64,000 nt of DNA from Dryomyza anilis (Eukaryota > Arthropoda > Insecta > Diptera > Dryomyzidae): the NCBI GenBank assembly GCA_951804985.1, contig OX638130.1, positions 38,154,894 to 38,218,893 of the forward strand, read 5' to 3'. A program made the position numbers and the translations under genes. The notes beneath the pieces are model-generated. The model had not been told where the DNA came from. It was given only the letters and a program-made list of their open reading frames with translations, and made no database searches. Below, in pieces: positions 46,304 to 61,192 of this stretch (its first letter is position 1; the number at the start of each line of letters is the position of its first letter).

Positions 46304-46596
46304 GGACATGGCTAAACGGACTCGGGTAGTGATGCTGATCAAGAATATATATACTTTTCCATACCGGACACGCCTCCTAAGGGGCGTTACAATATATGCA
46401 CAAAGTTAATATACCCTGTACCTCATAGGTGTAGGGTATAAAAATGATTGGAAAAATGTTCTCTGTGATAAATATTAATGATCAATCCAATTCATAGTAA
46501 ATTTACTAGAAATGTTAACAAATCACAAACTGTTATTGTTCATAATAAAAGCATATGAAACGTAGTATAATTTTCGATATATTATTTCCCTGTGTG
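45188..46596 (+). mobile_element. CACCCAGGGAAA-ended MITE, itself interrupted
   Basis: Ends CACCCAGGGAAA and, inverted, CACACAGGGAAA, flanked by TA (45186-45187, 46597-46598). Copy 1 of the host MITE has the uninterrupted TTTGTTACTTTTGAT. Without the mini-me-like element it is about 580 bp. It carries a GC-richer stretch at 45320-45510 that is open on both strands for about 70 codons (for example KLDRRFRCISRNK on the plus strand); not recognised. Confidence 0.8.
45609..46440 (-). mobile_element. mini-me/DINE-like element, copy 2
   Basis: Reverse-complement of 409-1470 without the SINE. Ends AACGAGTTGGGAA and CATAGGTGTAGGGTATA. Contains the GATCAAGAATATATA core and a (GACA)n run. Third level of nesting at this locus. 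Confidence 0.88.
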
Positions 46597-47337
46597 TACT
46601 TTTGACTTATTCATTTTCTTAAATTGCAACACTGTTTTTTCTTCTGGATTTTATTTTGTTTTTTGTTTGTGCGTCGGCGGCGTCCTTCAGATTCTTCTAA
46701 CATAATTTTCTTCTACGTTGCTATTTTAAAACAGGATATTGCATTATTTAGTGTATGTTATGTTATTAAAGCATTAAATGGCTCCATTTATTTTTGCTGT
46801 CAAGAATTCGAACAAACAGCTTATGATGCTCATTTTGTTGCATATGGAATCATTAAAAAGCGAATAACAAATTTTATGTTTGACTCAATTATTTGGCCCA
46901 CCTGTAGAAGAAGGTAAAACATTCGTTAGGTTGAAAGAATTTGACAAAGCATATCAAACAGTATAAATACTTATATAATATTTATGTTATATATTGAATT
47001 AAATTATTTTTTATAATTATGTTTCTAATCGACAAATATTTTGTTTAATTTAACAAAATATTTAATTGATCCAATTTCTATCGAATAAAATTTTTAATTG
47101 ATGTTACTAATTAATTAAAAAATGATTAACAACTTTAATATCAATATGACAAAAAAATTAATTAAAGTTTCTCCAATTAACATATTCTCATTATTACGAA
47201 TATGGGATTAAACGCTACTAAAAGTTACATCGGCTGAGTTTCAATTAAAAATTAATTGGATTAATTAACATTTTAGTTATATTTACACACTTTTTTTCTG
47301 TGTGTAACCCGAGGATGCGCAAAGAGGACAACCGAAA

Positions 47338-51282
<3,945 letters not shown>

Positions 51283-51351
<69 letters not shown>
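51283..51351 (+). repeat. (TA)n microsatellite, right side
   Basis: About 69 bp of TA on the right side of hAT-like copy 3. Confidence 0.95.
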
Positions 51352-51354
<3 letters not shown>

Positions 51355-51997
51355 AACCTAATTAACTTTAAAATTTAATAAATGTATATTATTATACACG
51401 ACATATTCATAACATCCACTAAATATGTTTATAAAAAGTTGTGTCGCAAAAATATACATCCGCAAAAGCATAATTTAAAAAATAAAGAAAATCACAATTT
51501 TAATAAATTTTCACAAATAGCATTTTTTTGTGTACGCGTAAACATTAGAGGGGATAGAATATAAGCTTTAACCCGAAAACTTGAACCGTTTGTTAAATTA
51601 GAGTTATAGTTTGTTGAAAACTTCTTTTATTATGCCATATATATTTTTTATTTTTATTTACAGGACAAACATTCACGTTAATGGCACTGCGTAGGATCTT
51701 TATTATTTTTATTTTTAATCTACACATAAATTATAGTTCAAGTTAAAATTACAGTTCAAATTCCAAATAGGTGAACCGAAACTTTAATGGATCAAAATTT
51801 GTGTCAACTAAGCCTCGCCCCGAGGGCTTTTTGACTGGTTTTAGAACAAAAACTTTAATGGCAACTGTGTGGCTAGCACATAAGTTGCCACAAAGTGGTT
51901 ACTTGGGCGATTATATTGAGTACTCGATATAATCGATGTCATGTCTGCGATTGTTAACAACGATTTCAAAATCAAAGTTAAATTATCAATACAAATT
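51352..51997. other. AT-rich spacer, nothing recognised
   Basis: No gene or repeat boundary found. Confidence 0.5.
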
Positions 51998-52266
51998 GTT
52001 AAATTCCAATTAGCAATGAGTTTAAGGTTCGATAAATTTGGAGAATTTTGTTTTACAACCAGTGTGGATGTAATGTCATGATCAAGCTGAATAAATGAAT
52101 GTTATTCAAACGTTGGTTTTCGAAGTTCAAAACTTGAGACAAAATTCACTACACAAAATTACTCAGTGGCAACCCAGTGACGTATTAATTAAATGTCAAC
52201 AAGAAAATTTTCATTTTTTTCGCCACTTTATTCGCACAATCAGTGAGATCATTGTTTTTCGCTTGT
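51998..52266 (+). mobile_element. CCCAATAAG-type element, left part only
   Basis: From AATTAGCAATGAGTTTAAGG to GTTTTTCGCTTG it matches the first 270 bp of the element at 18240, then stops before the gene-like segment. The terminal CCC is reduced to CC. Confidence 0.7.
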
Positions 52267-52624
52267 ACTCTAAAATAGGAATGTTTATAACATACTTGTG
52301 GGAAACTATCGGTTACTTCTGGTAACTACATATTGGGTGGCAGAAATACTTATTGTTAGTCGTAAATTATAATGCCTTATTGCAAACAATTACACAATTC
52401 TAATGTTTGAACAAAACAATATCTAATTTCCTAAAAACATTTAAAATGTTTACCAAAAACACTCTATAAAAGTAACTTCAATTATTACCATTAAATAATG
52501 AAAGTGTTTATTATAAGTAATAAATACATGATATTTCTTTGGGGCAAACACTAAGAATTTCCCAGAACGCAATCTATTTCAAAAGTGTTTTCCCTAAATA
52601 CTAATAGCTTCTAGAAAAAAATGC
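52267..52624. other. AT-rich spacer, nothing recognised
   Basis: No gene or repeat boundary found. Confidence 0.5.
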
Positions 52625-52626
52625 TA

Positions 52627-53509
52627 CACCCAGAAAAAAATCATGGAAAATTGATAGTATTTCAATAGAAAAACAATAATTTATACCATTAAAATTGGTC
52701 AATAGGATGCGTCCCATCAGTTCAGAATTATTGAAACTCTTAATACAATGTGTGGTTCTACCATAAATTTTGTAATCTGATATTTTAATTACAATAAGAA
52801 AGACATATACAAATTTAATGATACGTATTATTAATTTTATGGTATAGTCGAATTACATTTTCCTAATAATTTATTAAAACAAAAATGTATTTTAGTTAAT
52901 TTATTGTATGTATTATTTTATTTAAATGTCGAAATTGATATTCACTTTTACATCACACACATAAAAAGACACTTCTTGCTGCAAAAGGTTATAACACATT
53001 TAATGTTTGCTTTGGTTTCCAATAATTGATTGTAGTACTTGAGTCTGCAGTTATTTTTGAGTCCGTTGCCATAATAGAAGTTCGATGTATTATTTATTTT
53101 CTGTAATAAATAAAAATATAAATAAATATATAAATATAATTTATTTACATTAACTACATTGAGTCCTTACCAATGTCGCGTTTAATAATGTGGATTATAA
53201 CAAAAAAAATACATGCTACCATTTTGAGTAATCTCGCAGAATGACGTACAAAACGAACATGTTTGCATTCGTTTTTATGTTTTTTTTTACACCACGTTTA
53301 TTATTATAGGAGGAAACCATTAAAACAACATTATTTATTCTATTTAAAATAAAAATATTGAAATATTTAAATTTATGGTACTGAATTTTTCAAATACTAT
53401 TGAATTAATTGGAAAACTTTTGATTAAAAAAGAAAAAACTATTAATACATGAACCATAAGATAAATGGTCGTACCATAAAGTACTTAATGGTACATTTTC
53501 TTCTGAGTG
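52627..53509 (+). mobile_element. CACCCAG-ended MITE, 883 bp
   Basis: CACCCAGAAAAAAATCATGG at the left and, inverted, CACTCAGAAGAAAATGTACC at the right, with TA on both sides (52625-52626, 53510-53511). A truncated relative is at 4741-5545. Mostly AT-rich and non-coding. Confidence 0.82.
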
Positions 53510-53511
53510 TA

Positions 53512-54027
53512 CATTAAAAGTGTTTGCCTCAAAAATCGTACAGCTTCTGATAAAAGATGCATCACTTGAACAATTGAACTTATCCGTGTCACGCAACACT
53601 TGCACGAATAAACGTGGATAAGCTTCTTTTGTTGAATAAGGAGCAAACATTTCTTATTGTGCGACATCTGAAGCGAATTATTATCATCTATAGCCGCTGC
53701 CATCAAATCGATCTTCACATCATCCAAAACAGATGCACTGCCGCAATTCTGTGCAAATCATCTGGCGAAAACCCAGTCAATTTAGACGACTTTTTAAGAC
53801 GCGTCCAATGTATGAGACACATGTCGCAGGCATAATGCATCGATGTTTTGTAGTGTTTCCTTAGTGCCCATCAATATTAGTCGAAATAAAAGGGTTATTT
53901 TCGCCAGACGTTCGTTTACGCGACTTGTCGAATAATATACCCTGGTAAATGACTGGCTGCCGCAATAAAAAAAAACCTTTTGTTTTGACTAAATTTGGCA
54001 AACACTACAAATATTTGCTGTGCATTT
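53512..54027 (-). pseudogene. Degraded coding-like fragment, unidentified
   Basis: About 53512-53850 is GC-richer and the minus strand holds two overlapping open frames (DDVKIDLMAAAIDDNNSLQM, and MFAPYSTKEAYPRLFVQVLR in another frame) that look like one protein split by a frameshift near 53650. I cannot assign it to a family. The rest of the interval to RTE copy C is unrecognised. Confidence 0.35.
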
Positions 54028-55540
54028 GGCTGTGCAAACATCTTCACGGTCAGGCGGCGGTATGCCAACGCCGTCGTCAGCAACTGGGGTTGTCAAGCTG
54101 TCTTCTCCATCAGCGGAATAGTTGTCATCATCGCATGCTAGAAGATCAGAGAAGTGCTCCCTCCATAATCTCAGTGTACCCTGGACATCTGTTACTAGAT
54201 TCCCGTCATCGTCCTGACAGGAAGAGGGTCCGGTCAGGCGTCTTATCTTCTGATAGAATTTTCGAGCCTCGTTTCTGTCGCCATGCATCTCAATATCTTC
54301 ACACTCGCGTCTTTCTAATTTTTTTTTTCTTGCGCCCAAAAAGATGTCTCTCCTCCTTCTTCTCTCTGTATCGCTCCATCGCGGCTCGCGTAACTACCGA
54401 CTGCAGGGTGGCTCCATATGCAGCATCTTTCTCTGCAGTGGCTGCGCGACACTCTTCGTCATACCACTTGTTACGTAGTGGGCGTTGGAATCCAAGCACC
54501 TCTTCGGCAGCCGTACGCATTGAGCGGGAGACGTGTGTCCACTACGCGCATATATCATCGAGAGGGGGACTGCCTTGGTCAAGCAGGTGTGAGAGTCGAG
54601 CGGCATAGGCTTGTTCGGTCTGTTGTGTGTGCAGCTTACTGACGTCTAGCTTTTTTTGCGTGGGTTTCCGTGCGTTTTTCGCAGCGCATAAGCGTATGCG
54701 AACCTTGGCTGCTACAAGGAAGTGATCCGAGTCGACGTTGGCATTTCGGATCGATCGTACATCCATCACACTAGAAGCGTGCCTTACGTCAATCACAACA
54801 TGATGAATTTGGTTGCGGGTGTTCTGATCGGGTGACCGCCACGTGGCCATGTGAATATTGAGATGCTTGAATCTAGTACCACTAATTACCATGTTTCGTG
54901 CTGCGGAGAAGTCGATCTGCCTCATTCCATTGTCGGAGGTGTTGTCGTGGAGGCTGAATTGTCCAACCGTTGAACCAAAGATACCCTCATGGCCCACCTT
55001 GGCATTAAAGTCGCCAATCACAATTTTGATGTCGTGACGGGGGCAGCGCTCATAGGCTTCGTCGAGGCGCTCATAGGTAGTGTCTTTAGTTTCATCGTCC
55101 TTCTCATTCGTCGGAGAGTGCTCACAAATTAGGCTGATATAGAAGTATTTAGTCTTAATGCGGCTTGTTGCTAGTCGTTCGTTCACGGGTGTGAACCTAG
55201 AGACAAGTGTGCCAAGAGACTCCTTGCCGACTACAAATCCACAACCAAATTCATGTCTCTCCGCATGGCAGCTGTAGTAAATGTCACAGGATGCCTGTTT
55301 AGAGCAGCACTGTCCTGTCCATCGCATTTCCTGGATTGCGATGATGTCAGCCTTGTATCTTTCGAGGACATCAACCAGCTGGATAGTGGCACCTTCCCTA
55401 TAAAGGGTTCGGACATTCCAGGTGCATATCCGTAAATCATGGTCCTTTATACGTTTGCGTAGGTTGCCATCGTGTTTTCGGGTCGATATCCGAGGCAATT
55501 TTTCTGTTTTCGTTGAATCAGCTTTTTTATATGGCGGGTC
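54028..55540 (-). pseudogene. RTE-like non-LTR retrotransposon, copy C (endonuclease half)
   Basis: The minus strand has a 318-codon frame (54542-55498) with a nearly complete APE endonuclease: DHDLRICTWNVRTLYREGA, IIAIQEMRWTGQ, KIVIGDFNAKVGHEG, TWRSPDQNTRNQIHHVVID, VDSDHFLVAAKV. In the second-last motif a His replaces the Asp (DHV) seen in copies A and B. The linker (LRNKWYDEECRAATAEKD) continues in shifted frames, then the copy stops at 54028 before the RT. It shares its 5' junction (CACAAGCCCAACGAACATTT) with copy A and so belongs to the duplicated block. Confidence 0.88.
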
Positions 55541-56119
55541 ACAAGCCCAACGAACATTTTATATTTTTATAATATTGGTAAGTAATTCGAATAGAAAAGC
55601 TCCGCAGTCAAAAATTTTTCCATTGTTTTGTGACAATTTATTTATTTAACTTCAAAATAAAAATTTTATATACCAATTTATTTGTTAATCTTTTATTCTA
55701 TTTTTTTTGTTGGTAAAAAAAACTTTTTTTTAATAAATAAGGGTGATTTTGAAATATGAAAACAAACAAGTACTATTTCAGAATTTGATGAAATTTGGAA
55801 GTATGGTGAAACAACATAAAATTAAGATATTGGTAAAATGTTAGCTTCCCAGATGGTGTGGTTAAAAGATTTGGTGATTTAAATTTGAAAAAATATGTAC
55901 AAATAATCACACACATAGAAATCTATTGTTACATTTTACAATATGCTATTGTCATTTAGAAACATTAAATAATTATGTGGCAGCTCTATTTTGTTTTGTC
56001 AAATGTTGTTATTGTTTTCAATATTTTAAAATGAAGTTCAACAAATTGTTTTAAAAATTGTAAGTTACAAATAAAAATAACAAATATATACATTTCTTTA
56101 GTTTTCAATGTTATTACAG
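55541..56119. other. AT-rich left part of the duplicated block, second copy
   Basis: Near-identical to 15222-15803, ending in the same TTATTACAG acceptor-like site. Confidence 0.6.
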
Positions 56120-56606
56120 ATACGCTATTGTATATTGGAATGTCACGCGGCAAATGGAAAGCCGAAAAGAGTCCTGTAAAAAAAAACAAGGTCCTCTTTG
56201 GGCAATGTGAACACATTGCATCTGGATCATGGTGTCAAGCATATGGGGAAAGAACAGAAAAGCGCTCGCAAAGAAAAAGGATTTCTTCGGTTTCCAATAA
56301 TCACCGCAAAAAATCTAAAGGAGCAGTTCCTGCCGCAGTTGACGGCTGCTGCACGCCAAGCGAAAATCGCGACAAGAGCCACAACGCTCAACTTAGTCAC
56401 ATCGAAAATAATTGAAGACAATCCCATAGATGCAGTCACAGTAGTTATTATGGTTGCAGTAGCAGCAGCAGCCGTCGGCAACGATGCTGTCCTGTCCAGC
56501 CTCCAGCACCGAGTCAGGAGTTTGTTGTATGAGGGATGGTTATATGATGTTTGTACTCTCATGTCATGTTTTTTTTAATTACTTATTTAATAAAATAGAA
56601 AACATC
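56120..56606 (+). pseudogene. Gene-like terminal exon of unknown function, copy 2
   Basis: Same structure as 15804-16290: acceptor-like site, two overlapping open frames (95 and 126 codons), AATAAA near 56589. Here the site of the 748-bp element is empty. Product unknown. Confidence 0.4.
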
Positions 56607-56853
56607 CATATATATATGTAATTCATTGTTTTTTTTATTCCAATTTTATAATAAAATGATAATTTCATTAGATTTATAATTGTCAATATCAATTTTTACA
56701 ATAAACAATCAAATGAATTTTGAAAATTCACAATCCAGTTTTTAAAACCGACAATAAAATGACAATATTATAATGGGATCTATTTTGAACATGCATATTG
56801 TTATTTTATTGTCGGATCTATCAATATATTTCTATGCGTGCAGTAAATTAATC
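56607..56853. other. AT-rich spacer of the duplicated block
   Basis: Matches 17049-17270. At 56837 it jumps to GTGCAGTAAATTAAT, the last bases of a 480-bp unit, showing that one tandem unit was lost here. Confidence 0.6.
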
Positions 56854-57351
56854 TATTAAACATAACTTAAGCAATAGTGAAGCAAAATAAAACACTGAAG
56901 TCTCATTTAAAAGGTAATAAAATTGCCAACATTTTTAAACAAAGTTTATTTTAAAAGGATATATCTCAAAGCAATGTCGAAAATTAAAATCAACTTTTTG
57001 AAGTTTTATTATTTATGAAAATTGTCAAAAAAGTAGACTTTAATTTTGAACTTGAATTAAAATTATCTTTGAATTTGATTGAATTTGTTCGAAAATTTTT
57101 CAAATGTGTTGTTTTTCGACATTACAAAGATTTAAAAAAATGCCAACATGTTGGCATTTTGATTTTGTTTGACATGGACAATGAAAATTTTAATTTTGGA
57201 CAGTTTCTGCGTCACAATCACAATGTAAAGAAAACAAAAATGATACAAACTGACATAGTGAAAACCAGGCAAAACAAAAATATTAACAAGTTTTCAGTTA
57301 TAAGTAATCGATCATGTGTCAACACAAGTGGGAAAATAAATTTTGGACATT
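56854..57351 (+). repeat. 480-bp repeat, single unit with 114-codon open frame
   Basis: Third close copy of the unit at 17271/17751. Its plus-strand frame from 57015 stays open across the unit (VRKFFKCVVFRHYKDLKKCQ, then MDNENFNFGQFLRHNHNVKK), longer than in the other copies because of a small insertion (GAATTTGATTGAATTT). Function unknown. Confidence 0.75.
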
Positions 57352-57736
57352 CCCAATAAGCAATGAGTTTAAGGTTCGAAAAATTTGGAAAATTTTCTTT
57401 TACAACCATTGTGGATTTAATGTCATGATCATGCCGAAGAAATGAGTGTTATTCCAACGTTGGTTTTCGAAGTTAAAAAAACTTGACACGAAATTCACTA
57501 CACAAAATTACAAAATTCACTACATTTATCACGTCACTGGGTTGCCACTGTGACGTAATATATTAAATGTCAACAAGAAAATTTTCATTTTTTTCACCAC
57601 TACATATGTGCCACTGCATTCGCACAATCAGTGAGATCATTGTTTTTCGCTTAAATTAGCAAACAGACAAATCAATTAATATATAAGTGCAGGTCCAAAC
57701 TCGAAAGTCATCCCGAGAATTCTACTGCACGGAAAA

Positions 57737-57921
57737 TGCATGATGAGCTGATATATAATGTAAGTGGCCAAGTGAAATCTAAATATATTTTCATTCATAC
57801 GCAGACAACATTGATATTTTACTGGGCACGTCGTGGATTTTACAAGAAGTTCGTGTACACTGCCACCGGTGCAGGTGCTGTTCCAGCTGTAAAACATAAT
57901 TTAATTCCTTTTAATATATAA
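57737..57921 (+). pseudogene. MIC26/MIC27-like gene fragment, copy 3 (internal deletion)
   Basis: Open from the ATG at 57736: MHDELIYNVSGQVKSKYIFI, then WARRGFYKKFVYTATGAGA. DEL-(L)Y-V-(G)Q-SKY is a motif order I associate with the N-terminal part of apolipoprotein-O-type proteins. The REPGNV and GVIGFTGL section present in the other copies is deleted here, which happens to keep one frame open for 61 codons. Confidence 0.5.
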
Positions 57922-58116
57922 AATTATAACAATGTCGAATTTATAGTATTATTGTATACAAATGAATTTATGGGCCCTTTTCAGATAATGTGGAATTTAT
58001 TACTGCAGCCCTTGTGTCATGTACTACTTCAATCACTACTTGATTTTTTTATTTTCTTGCCGTTTCAACTCAAATATATTATTTGTATTGATATTGTGAA
58101 TAAATGCTTTGTGAAA

Positions 58117-58185
58117 AATGAGACTGATTGCGTAACTCAGACTTGTAATCCGGCAATGCGGGTTCGAACACCACTCGTGCATATA
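58117..58185 (+). other. tRNA-like segment in the insert of copy 3
   Basis: GATTGCGTAACTCAGACTTG, AATCCGGCAATGCGG and GGTTCGAACACC (B box) are in tRNA-like order, with TGT in the anticodon position, but the T and acceptor stems do not pair. A pol III-type relic at best. Confidence 0.35.
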
Positions 58186-58844
58186 ATTTTTTTTTTATAT
58201 TTTTATTTGCTTATTTTTTAACATGGTTTTTTATAAATTTTTATAGTATTGTTAAAAAAAATGTAACAAAATTAAATCTATTATTTTGTATATGTATATT
58301 TGATATTTTTTTTTATATTTTTAAGTAATTGGTAAAATATGTCTGAATAATTTTTCAAATAAACTCTTTGTCTTGCTGGAATATTGCAGAGAGGTTTTTA
58401 GTGCAATATTGCGTTTTATATATTGCTACAATATTCCAGAAACATTGTATGCGCAATATAAAATAATGCAATGTAGCAATATTACTGCAAGATTGCAGCA
58501 ACAGTTTGTGCTCTAGGGGTTAGGGAATTACATGAGCTTTAATTCAAGTGTAATTTGAGGGTCGATTTCAAGTTCAAAATTAAGTTAAAATTCAAGCTTA
58601 CAATTAAGTTAAACCTAGAAGGTATATTGAGTGTAGGAATTCAAGTTTAGGTAAGAGATAGATTCAATAGAATAAAAAGCTAGCAGTTTTGCTGGAGAAC
58701 GCTATGGTTTTCATGCCTACAATTACAAAAAGTTGAACGCTTTTCTCCAGTGAAAGTTTCGATATCCATGTTCAATATACCTTCGATAATCACTTAAAAT
58801 CTAGGTTTTTGGTTTATTGGGATAAGAGTTCGTGAATATCTTTA

Positions 58845-58905
58845 ACAATAATAATCGCAAATTAACGACAACGATATCGCAAACTAGTTACTGAATTCCC
58901 CCGCA
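58845..58905. mobile_element. Fragment of the GCGCAATTCCCTAACTCC MITE end
   Basis: AATTAACGACAACGATATCG and CTGAATTCCC resemble the subterminal and terminal regions of the element at 24138-24512. Only about 60 bp remain. Confidence 0.4.
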
Positions 58906-58921
58906 GGCAATGCATTACTGA

Positions 58922-59954
58922 CAGTGATGCCAACGTAACAATAATTATTGTATTTATACAATAATTTTGGCGGCGGTACAATATACAATCCTGAAATGGA
59001 TTTATACAATCTTTTTCATATCATATTTTTCATATTTTTAATCTTGCACTTTAAATTTTTTTTAATACCAATAATTTATTTTGATAAGTTTCATTCCCCA
59101 TAATTTTAAATAAACTTTTAGTATTTTTTTTATATGACATGCGTAACGGTAACCCTTGGTCCATAAACTCCAAAAGGGGAGTTTATGGACCACTTAAACT
59201 AACAAATTTTTATTTTGTAAATCGATAGCGGATATTAGTTCTCCCTTCGGAGTGGTCCGTGTTACTCAAAAGGGGAACAAAACCTTATTTATGACTCAAC
59301 ATATTTTAAGATATATCTTTGTTGACAAAAAAAATAGTTTTCGGACCCATTTTTTGGTTATGGACGACTTCAAAGTGTGATTTCTCACGTTGTCTGCTTT
59401 CGGAATAACAATTTTTTGTAGTATTGCACTTTTTCCCCACTTTTGGCCACTCACTTCAGAAAAACTTTCATATTAAGCAAACGGACGGACAGACATTGTT
59501 TAACCAAAGATACAATGGCTGCATTCAGCTACCTCAGCAGTTGCGAAACTGCTCAGTATCTAATCGATCACTGTTTCTGAATGCACTGCTATCTCACCTG
59601 TCAATTTACAAATTAATTTATTATTAATATTTTATTAAGGTAACACACAACTCTTTAATAGATTAAAAACAATCTAAATCTAAATTCCATTTTTTGTTTA
59701 TAAATATTTAAGTTAAAAATGTCATCGCATGTCATCGATAAAAACGGCAGCTCAAATGTAGCGTAAACATTGCATGGTGGAAAAAATGGCCACCGCTCAC
59801 TAAACATGTTGATGGTAGCATGCCATTCAAGCTCAAATCGCTCAACGGCTCCACAACTGCTGAGTTCGCTGAATGCAACCATTATTATTTTCCCAAATAC
59901 AATAATTTTTGACAGCTTATACAATAATAGAATGCTTTAGGGTTGGCAACACTG
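58922..59954. mobile_element. hAT MITE, 1033 bp
   Basis: Ends CAGTGATGCCAAC and GTTGGCAACACTG, flanked by the exact 8-bp duplication ATTACTGA (58914-58921, 59955-59962). The subterminal ACAATAATT motif is also inverted at the other end. A second inverted-repeat element (59516-59880) sits inside. No transposase seen. Confidence 0.92.
59516..59880. mobile_element. GCATTCAGC-ended MITE nested in the hAT MITE
   Basis: GGCTGCATTCAGCTACCTCA at the left and, inverted, GGTTGCATTCAGCGAACTCA at the right; similarity continues for about 40 bp. A solo end of the same type is at 21836-21888. Target duplication not certain. Confidence 0.7.
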
Positions 59955-59962
59955 ATTACTGA

Positions 59963-60267
59963 TTACTGTACTATTTTTTTTTTCAAATGTGTGGCAGCAC
60001 TACTATATGTATCTTTATATTAATAATTTGTTTTAGTTTGGAAGGCGTAGTGTCTGGAAATTTTATAAATTGTTGCCATTTTTAATGATCAATAAATAAT
60101 ATTGCTAAAAACGACTGTACATAAGTTTAAATCAGTAATAATAATTGTAAGTGTTAATGTGCGTATTCGTAGTTCCATTCTAATATAAATTGTTTGTCGT
60201 ATCACTTAAAATCATAAACAATACGATTGCAATCTTTTTTTTTTATCTACTAGATAGTGAGATTATC
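59963..60267. other. AT-rich spacer, nothing recognised
   Basis: No gene or repeat boundary found. Confidence 0.5.
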
Positions 60268-60486
60268 GGTCATATTCCGACTTTCGATCGAATTTCATAT
60301 AAATGTAAAAGTTTTTGAATTCGATGTCTCAATATAATTATTTTATTTCAATGAATTCAATCCGTTTGCTTTGACTTCAACGATTTGAATTGGTTTGAAA
60401 AACACATTCTTGTTTTGTGTCATCGAGTTCAAAACCGTTTGTTTACAAATTGTATATAAAATTCGATCGAAAGTCAGAAAATAGCC
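60268..60486 (+). mobile_element. MITE with TTTCGATCGAAT subterminal motif, copy 2
   Basis: CATATTCCGACTTTCGATCG at the left and, inverted, CTATTTTCTGACTTTCGATC at the right. The interior aligns with 10895-11105 in opposite orientation. Confidence 0.7.
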
Positions 60487-60559
60487 GATTGTTCCAGACA
60501 TAAAATAAATTTCAAGTTTTATGTAGGTATATATATATATATGTTAAAAAACTAGTGAA

Positions 60560-60853
60560 CAGAAAAGTATCCCTAAACGTAACTGAAGATGAATCCCAAG
60601 TAACCACAGATCAGCAATTGAAACTAAAATACAATTCATTTCAGTCGCGTAGTAACTTTATAGCTTCAAATATATTAATATGAGATTACAATGAAATCAT
60701 ATTCGAATGAATTAGAAATCAAATCACAAACTGGTTGGCAGAAATCTACGGCTGAATTGCACTTAACCGGCCGAAGTGAATTAAAAAAAAATTTGGCACC
60801 CGATGTATTTTTACAAAAAAATGAGAAAGCAAAAAAAGTCGATCGGCCCCCTG
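60560..60853 (+). pseudogene. Gene-like fragment, possibly Myb/SANT-type
   Basis: One plus-strand frame reads NVTEDESQVTTDQQLKLKYN then SFQSRSNFIASN before a stop; another, from 60691, reads QTGWQKSTAELHLTGRSELK then NLAPDVFLQKNEKAKKVDRP. The QLKLKYNSFQ stretch is faintly like Myb/SANT or zeste-type DNA-binding domains, a weak resemblance by eye. The second frame runs on into the MITE at 60854, so its last 40 codons are not original. Composition is that of an exon. Confidence 0.35.
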
Positions 60854-61189
60854 TAGCCCGATTCCGTAAATCCATAACGATAATATTCAATATCGCTATC
60901 TACCGACAATTGTCGCTTGCGATAGCGTTCTTTATGAAAAAAAAAGATTCCCTAACATTCAATGCATTTTATGTACACAAATAAATTCAGAAAGATTTTT
61001 AACAATAAAAATCGTTTAAATTGTTGAAAAATAAGCTGGCTAACACCAATTTTACAATTTTCGGTAAATTATTAACGATGACTGCTGACGATAAATATCA
61101 TAGCGAACTGTGTTCTGCTAACAATATTTGTCGTTAATTGTAGTTAATGATATGGAATTTTGACGATACGGAGTTAGGGAATCTCGCTA
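60854..61189 (-). mobile_element. MITE with TAGCNNRATTCC ends, copy 2
   Basis: Left TAGCCCGATTCCGTAAATCC and, inverted right, TAGCGAGATTCCCTAACTCC. CTG lies on both sides (60851-60853, 61190-61192), suggesting a 3-bp duplication. Reverse copy of 24138-24512. RTE-like copy D ends immediately to its right. Confidence 0.8.
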
Positions 61190-61192
61190 CTG

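Larger units (their letters stand above)
45014..47304 (+). mobile_element. CACAGAAAA-ended MITE, copy 2, carrying a nested insertion
   Basis: Starts CACAGAAAAAAATATTG, ends TTTCTGTGTG, flanked by TA (45012-45013, 47305-47306). Interrupted at 45188-46596 by a CACCCAGGG element. After the insert it contains the longest open frame of the family's gene-like cargo (46624-46917: YFCCQEFEQTAYDAHFVAYG, then IIKKR). The cargo is not recognised. Confidence 0.85.
57352..58821 (+). mobile_element. CCCAATAAG-ended element, copy 3, with insertion
   Basis: Left end CCCAATAAGCAATGAGTTTA, right end GGTTTATTGGG, whose inverse is CCCAATAAACC; the clearest inverted-repeat pair of the family. Compared with copy 1, about 600 bp (roughly 57925-58535) are inserted after the gene-like segment. 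That insert has a tRNA-like B box and a GCAATATTGC-rich stretch. Confidence 0.75.
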
